This document shows, piece by piece, positions 59,401 through 64,000 of a DNA stretch of 64,000 nucleotides. The stretch is from Larimichthys crocea (taxonomy: Eukaryota > Chordata > Actinopteri > Sciaenidae): positions 3,686,241 through 3,750,240 of the forward strand of contig NC_040033.1 of assembly GCF_000972845.2 (NCBI RefSeq), given 5' to 3'. The translations under genes and the position numbers were made by a program. Numbering within the stretch: position 1 is the first letter of the stretch; each line of letters starts with the position of its first letter. The notes below the pieces were generated by a model, which was given only the letters and a program-made list of their open reading frames with translations, had not been told where the DNA came from and searched no databases.

Positions 59401-61635
59401 ATGAGGACCGTCCTGGTGAAGTGTTTGGATAGATATATGCACAGTGTCCACTTTGTTCCATTTTTCTCAGATGAATACAATTTATTTCACCATGACTTTG
59501 TCACACTGTATAAAACACATGCAGTCAAGTCCTTTTGGAGGTCCTAGAACAAAAGTTTACTGCTCGGCTTCAGTTGATCACATCCTCCTCCTGATTTCTG
59601 TCTCCTCAAAGTTCCCATACCTTATACCCAAAAACTCACCAGGGGTTCTTGGACGAACACATTTGGCTCCAGGTTTTCAGTCAGTCAGCTTGAATTTGGT
59701 AATTTAATTAAACTTAACTTTACTTAATATATGCACTCAAACATTAAGCAACGTCAACAACACAAGACATAGCAGCCAGCAAAATTAACTTTACTTAATA
59801 TATGCACTTAGGTAAAAAGTGAAACCTGTATGAGCAACAGAGAGGACTTCATTTTAAAGTTTTAGTCACAACTCAGTCTTAAAATTTCAGTATGAATCAA
59901 TGGGCCACAGATAGCGTAGGACATTGATTTGGTCTTTTACAGCAACATTATGTAGAAATCTGTATTTTTGTGATTTAGCGTCCTCCAGTTTCAGAGTGTG
60001 ATCCCACTGTCCTACGTGCATTTTTCATGATTACATTACTTTTAATCAAAGCCTAGCGAGTCGACAACTATCAGTCAAACATTAAGCAACGTCAACAACA
60101 CAAGACATAGCAGCCAGCTAATATTACTGACTAGTCCAACAGCAGTCAGCCCAGCTCGGGGTCTGTCTTTCAGCCTTTTATTTCACCAAGCTCACAAAAA
60201 AAGTCAGTCCCAGATTTACTCTTGTCTGACGCCTTCTTGCTCGTTCACTCTCTCCTTCCTCTGTCAACGTTCTCTTCGGTCTCTTCTACTCTGTTGTTAT
60301 GTCCATAGAGGCTGCTGAGCCTGGTTGCCCAGCTCCTGTTCTGGCACGACACCGGCTGTGCTCCCCGTCAGCATTCGCCTGCACACTGGGTCTGAAACCT
60401 CCTCTTTTCTTCCTGTTGATCCAAAATGCCTTCGGTACAAACACTACTACCACAAACACCCTTCTGCAGTTTCTCAACTCTCTCAGCACGATGAGCTCTG
60501 TGTGGACTCAACAAAACTTCTGCTCATAGTGTAAAATAGAAATGTTCTTCATATTTACTATTACGGTCTTTTATCTCTGTTCTGTCTTTATTTTTTTAAA
60601 GATAAGTTCCTCTTCTGGGGGAAAGCAGGCCATAGTTTTTCCGACTCTGAACATGAAGCACAGAGAAGTATAAACCAAGTGTGATTACATTTAGATGATC
60701 TCTCAGTATCAGCTTCCTTCACATCGACACCACAGCCCACGATGAAGCTTTCACAAAGTGCCCTCTCTGCGGTGCCACCATTTGGTGATGAACTTGAATA
60801 TATTTCTTAAAAGTTGCTGAAACTTTTGGGAACAGAACATTAAAGTTTGAGGGAACACTGTGTATCCATCTTTAAAGTGAACTGCAATTGAACTGGATAA
60901 TTTTGTAGTCTGGTTTTAAAATTGGACTTCCAGAGCAGATAGAAAACAATGACAACGGTTTGAACTTTTCAGTTGGACTTTACCGCCATCTATGGCTGTT
61001 ATTGACATCATAGGTATACTTGGTATTGAACCAGCTGTATAGTATTTCTAAGTATGCCTTTGTAAGTATGTGCATTTGTGCTGTAATATAATAAATGGTC
61101 TTTTGTATGCAGGTACAGTATTTCGCATCACACAGGGACAGTGGTTCTTGTTCTGCTGTGGTGCATTCAAGTGTTGTGCACTTTTTATCTCACAAGTCCA
61201 TAGCTTAATATTCTGGAAAGAGTTATTTGATTTGTAATTGTAATTGTTGGTAAAATAAGGTATTGGAACAGAGAAAAGTTTTGTATATTGTTTGAAAAAT
61301 ATGAATTAGTTTGTCTATACATTGATAAATCTTCTGCTTGTATGAAACATGCACTGTAATGTACATGCTGACCTTGAAAACAGGCTGGTTTCCTGCAGAC
61401 ATTAGTCTAACTCAAACTCTGACACAAAAACGAAATTAACATAAACAAATATATGTAAAAAAATGTGTTAAATGGACCTTCAGTTCAGATTATTGAGTCA
61501 CAAAGAATCAATAGTTTCATCCCCAACAAATATAAAGTGACACACACACGATAAACTCACCTGGTTTCCTGTAAATGGAGAGAGGAGGAGCTAAAGTGAT
61601 GCGGTAATCAAGGTTGTAAGAAATATCATAAGAGT
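59401..61635. repeat. Repeat-rich intergenic region left of the NLR gene
   Basis: A 24-base word occurs at 59714-59737 and 59785-59808. A 43-base word (contains AAGCAACGTCAACAACACAA) occurs at 59738-59780 and 60076-60118. These are internal duplications, probably within mobile-element debris. The 60.2-60.5 kb part gives open frames on both strands without family resemblance, so none is called. Confidence 0.55.
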
Positions 61636-61639
61636 TCAG

Positions 61640-61706
61640 AGTTCATTTTGTTCAGTCTCCATTTAAGTGGACAGAGCAGACGGAGAAAAGTGAAGGCTGA
61701 TGCAGG
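61640..61706 (+). other. Probable leader exon of the NLR-like gene
   Basis: Ends GATGCAGG followed by GTGAGTG, a strong donor, about 0.46 kb before the next acceptor (62168/62169). No open frame of note. The start is a guess. Confidence 0.35.
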
Positions 61707-61831
61707 GTGAGTGTTAATCCAACATTTTTTTCTTTTACTGTCTCTGAATCAGCTTTCTCTCTTGGACTGTGGGAAGATGTTTGAATGAACTCAACACTTT
61801 GATTCTTTTGTCCTCTGACGTTTTATGTTAT

Positions 61832-61835
<4 letters not shown>

Positions 61836-61900
<65 letters not shown>
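61836..61900. repeat. (GT)n microsatellite in leader intron of NLR-like gene
   Basis: More than 30 GT units between the leader exon donor (61707) and the first leader-peptide exon. It creates a spurious Cys-Val open frame. Confidence 0.9.
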
Positions 61901-61901
<1 letters not shown>

Positions 61902-62168
61902 CAGCCAGTGGATAAGCCTCAATCAAAATGGGGCCACAGTATCATGAAAGTACATTCCCCCGCAGCTGCTCTAAGCCAATCAACGATGATGAGTCAGTTA
62001 CTGAACAGAAATTACATGGCCATGTTTGTAGTCAGTAAAATAATCCTTTGGATTACAGATGAAATGTCTAATCTCTTTGTTTCTGTTCTTCTCGTCTTGT
62101 TTTCGAGTCTCGAACAAACCTGTTTTTCTTGTTTTTCTGTTCACAGTCTGTTCTGTTTCACCTCTCAG

Positions 62169-63644
62169 ACTGACTGAAGACAGAAGTGATTGACTGTGAG
62201 AGGAGAGGAGGACAGAGCAGAGTCTTCAGTATCCAGCTGTCTGTCTATGAAGAGTGATGACTCCAAAGATCTTCCTATAGCCTTCGTGATGAACCTGGAC
62301 CCTCAGACACAAAGTAAGAGACTGTTTTTACTGTAAACTGACCCGATAAAGATGTGCATTGAGGATGAAGATACAATTTCAAAGATTTATATTCATGATG
62401 AAGAACTATAAGTGCAGATACTGTTTCAAACTAACATGGATTTTTTTTAATGATTAACAAAGTACAGTTGTAAACATGAGTAAATTGACCTTTGAGCTCA
62501 GATTCTCTCCACCCATAATTGTTCCTAAAGATGAAGAACAAATATAATGAGCAGCACTGATGGTATAAAAAAGAGTCAGAAAATAGTTAAATGTTGATTG
62601 GCATTTCTATTATTTATATATCTGAATTGTATTTATACCTTCATTTAATAGTCGACAGTGAGAGTGACAGAAAACATGAAGGAAAGAAAAACAATGAAAA
62701 CTGTCTGGACTTGAACTGTAACACCACTGTTACACACTATGTGTCATTAATACACTGCTGGTCTACCACATATTTAGATCACTTCTAACCTCAGTTCAAA
62801 CTCAAAGTAAGCTGCCCAAGTGACTGTGAAACGTGAGGACATACTCAGCTCTCTGTAATGGAGGCTTTTATTGTGAAACAGCTGCAGGAAGTGTTGAGTT
62901 TGCATTAATAATAAACTACAGACAGATCACTGATGTTTAATAAGACAGACAGATATGAAAAGTTAATTAAGTTTTTTTTCTGTTTATGTGTTATGAAAAG
63001 TTATTTGTGCCGTCTTCCTCTTGTATCTGTCACAGCTGTCACCTTAAAAAGCTGTAATCTGATCTAAGAGGACGATACAAACTTAAAAGCCTTTTAATTA
63101 TCATCAGAGAATTTATCAAGGATTCATGTGATATGAATAAAACATGTTGGTGATTTGCAGAGTTCGTCCACAGACAGAGAGCAGAGTCTCCAGTATCCAG
63201 CTGTCTGTCTATGAGAGTGATGACTCCAAAGATCTTCCTATAGCCTTCAGTGATGAACCTGGACCCTCAGACACAAAGTAAGAGACTGTTTTACTGTAAA
63301 CTGACCTGATGAAGATGATGCATTGAGGATGAAGATAGAATGCTCAAAGATTTATATATATATATATAAATATAGCTTGTTAATTAAAGTTTATGAAAGC
63401 AGGAGAGTTGAAATCAAATCATTTTCATTACAGACTGAAAACTGAATTTAAAATACAAACTATTTACTGTCCTCTGTGAACATCTGAGCTTTCCAACAGT
63501 GTCAGACAAATCTTGATATTTTTCAATCAACAATCATTTTTGATAAAGAAATGTCTTCACAGAGAGAGGAGTCATGGTCCTGTGGAGGAAAGATCCAGAA
63601 CAAGACCTGGACTGCAGACAGTCGTCAGACCAGCACTGTACAAA
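62169..63644 (+). CDS. 5' exons of an NLR-family (NLRC3-like) immune gene, partial and uncertain
   Basis: Exon A is 62169-62313, exon A' about 63161 (or 63174)-63277, and exon B 63563-63644; each has AG/GT borders. One frame of A reads ESSVSSCLSMKSDDSKDLP, the leader motif found before the FISNA-NACHT region in the large teleost NLRC3-like family. Exon A' ends FSDEPGPSDTK and splices in phase to B (ERSHGPVEERSRTRPG). A and A' are near-identical, but A lacks one A before GTGATGAACC and A' lacks one A in ATG(A)AGAGTG, so neither encodes the full motif in one frame. No NACHT or LRR sequence is reached before the window ends. It may be a pseudogene, an assembly-error case or a real gene with a later start; the family call rests on short motifs. 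Confidence 0.45.
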
Positions 63645-64000
63645 GTAAGACTGTAGATCTTAAAATGTAATCTGCTGCATTTCATCCTAAAAACTGCAAG
63701 AGTCACTGAAATACATCAACTTCATCAAATAAGCTGAACGGCTTCAAATGCTACATTTAGTTTTTGAGTGTTCAGGCTGAAGATGTGTTACGTTTCTGCT
63801 GTCCTGATGTGAGTGGTCAGCTCGTTCCACCATTGTAGATTCAGGACAGTGAACAGTTGTGATTTTGTTGATAGTAGCTGGTCCCCTCAGCATGAGGGAG
63901 TAACAAGCTGATTGGAAGTAGCAGAGCTCATGGACGGGCGGTGGTGTTTGGTTTGACCATGTTCTGGGTGTAGGATGGCTGAGCTGAGAGACAAGAGCCT
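63645..64000 (+). other. Intron to window edge
   Basis: Non-coding after exon B of the NLR-like gene. No further exon recognised before the window ends. Confidence 0.4.

Noticed and set aside
60299..60534. Overlapping plus-strand frames of 69 and 76 codons
   Set aside because: No recognisable domain, overlapping alternatives on both strands, and placement inside duplicated repeat sequence.
61839..62177. 112-codon plus-strand frame starting in Cys-Val repeats
   Set aside because: Its first half is the (GT)n microsatellite, and it crosses a probable intron of the NLR-like gene.

Overview
The window is vertebrate nuclear DNA, almost certainly from a teleost fish. Genes have many short exons with GT/AG splice sites. 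Introns are full of (CA)n and (GT)n microsatellites and fish-type repeats: a Tc1/mariner relic, small DNA transposons with terminal inverted repeats, and a tRNA-derived SINE. The proteins are orthologues of known vertebrate genes. There is no bacterial or viral gene, CRISPR array or operon. Exon coordinates were worked out by hand from splice sites, reading phase and remembered family sequences; no alignment was run.

Layout: (1) 263-16190, minus strand: 5' part of col21a1 (collagen XXI alpha-1). It covers the signal peptide, the vWA domain and most of the thrombospondin-N-like domain, with a TATA promoter near 16.2 kb. The collagen helix lies beyond the left edge. (2) 16.2-20.9 kb: divergent intergenic gap with repeats. 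(3) 20.95-47.45 kb, plus strand: complete zcchc2, 14 coding exons and 1167 residues, with a GC-rich first exon, a PX-like domain, one CCHC zinc knuckle at the C terminus and a long 3' UTR. (4) 48.25-59.4 kb, minus strand: complete ift74, 19 coding exons and 604 residues, a ciliary IFT-B subunit. Its promoter region carries a good RFX X-box. (5) 53498-55060, plus strand: complete lrrc19 (6 exons, 355 residues), nested inside an ift74 intron as in mammals. (6) 61.6-64 kb, plus strand: first exons of what looks like a teleost NLR-family (NLRC3-like) immune gene, with a duplicated leader exon. It runs off the right edge.

The genes do not form a pathway. zcchc2 and ift74 are convergent; col21a1/zcchc2 and ift74/NLR are divergent pairs. 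I found no convincing novel system. The best leads are the nested lrrc19/ift74 arrangement with a SINE just upstream of lrrc19, the X-box at ift74, an in-frame tandem splice acceptor in ift74, the duplicated NLR leader exon in which each copy has lost a different single A, a 42-bp perfect palindrome in col21a1 intron 1, and a perfect 17-bp hairpin in an ift74 intron.
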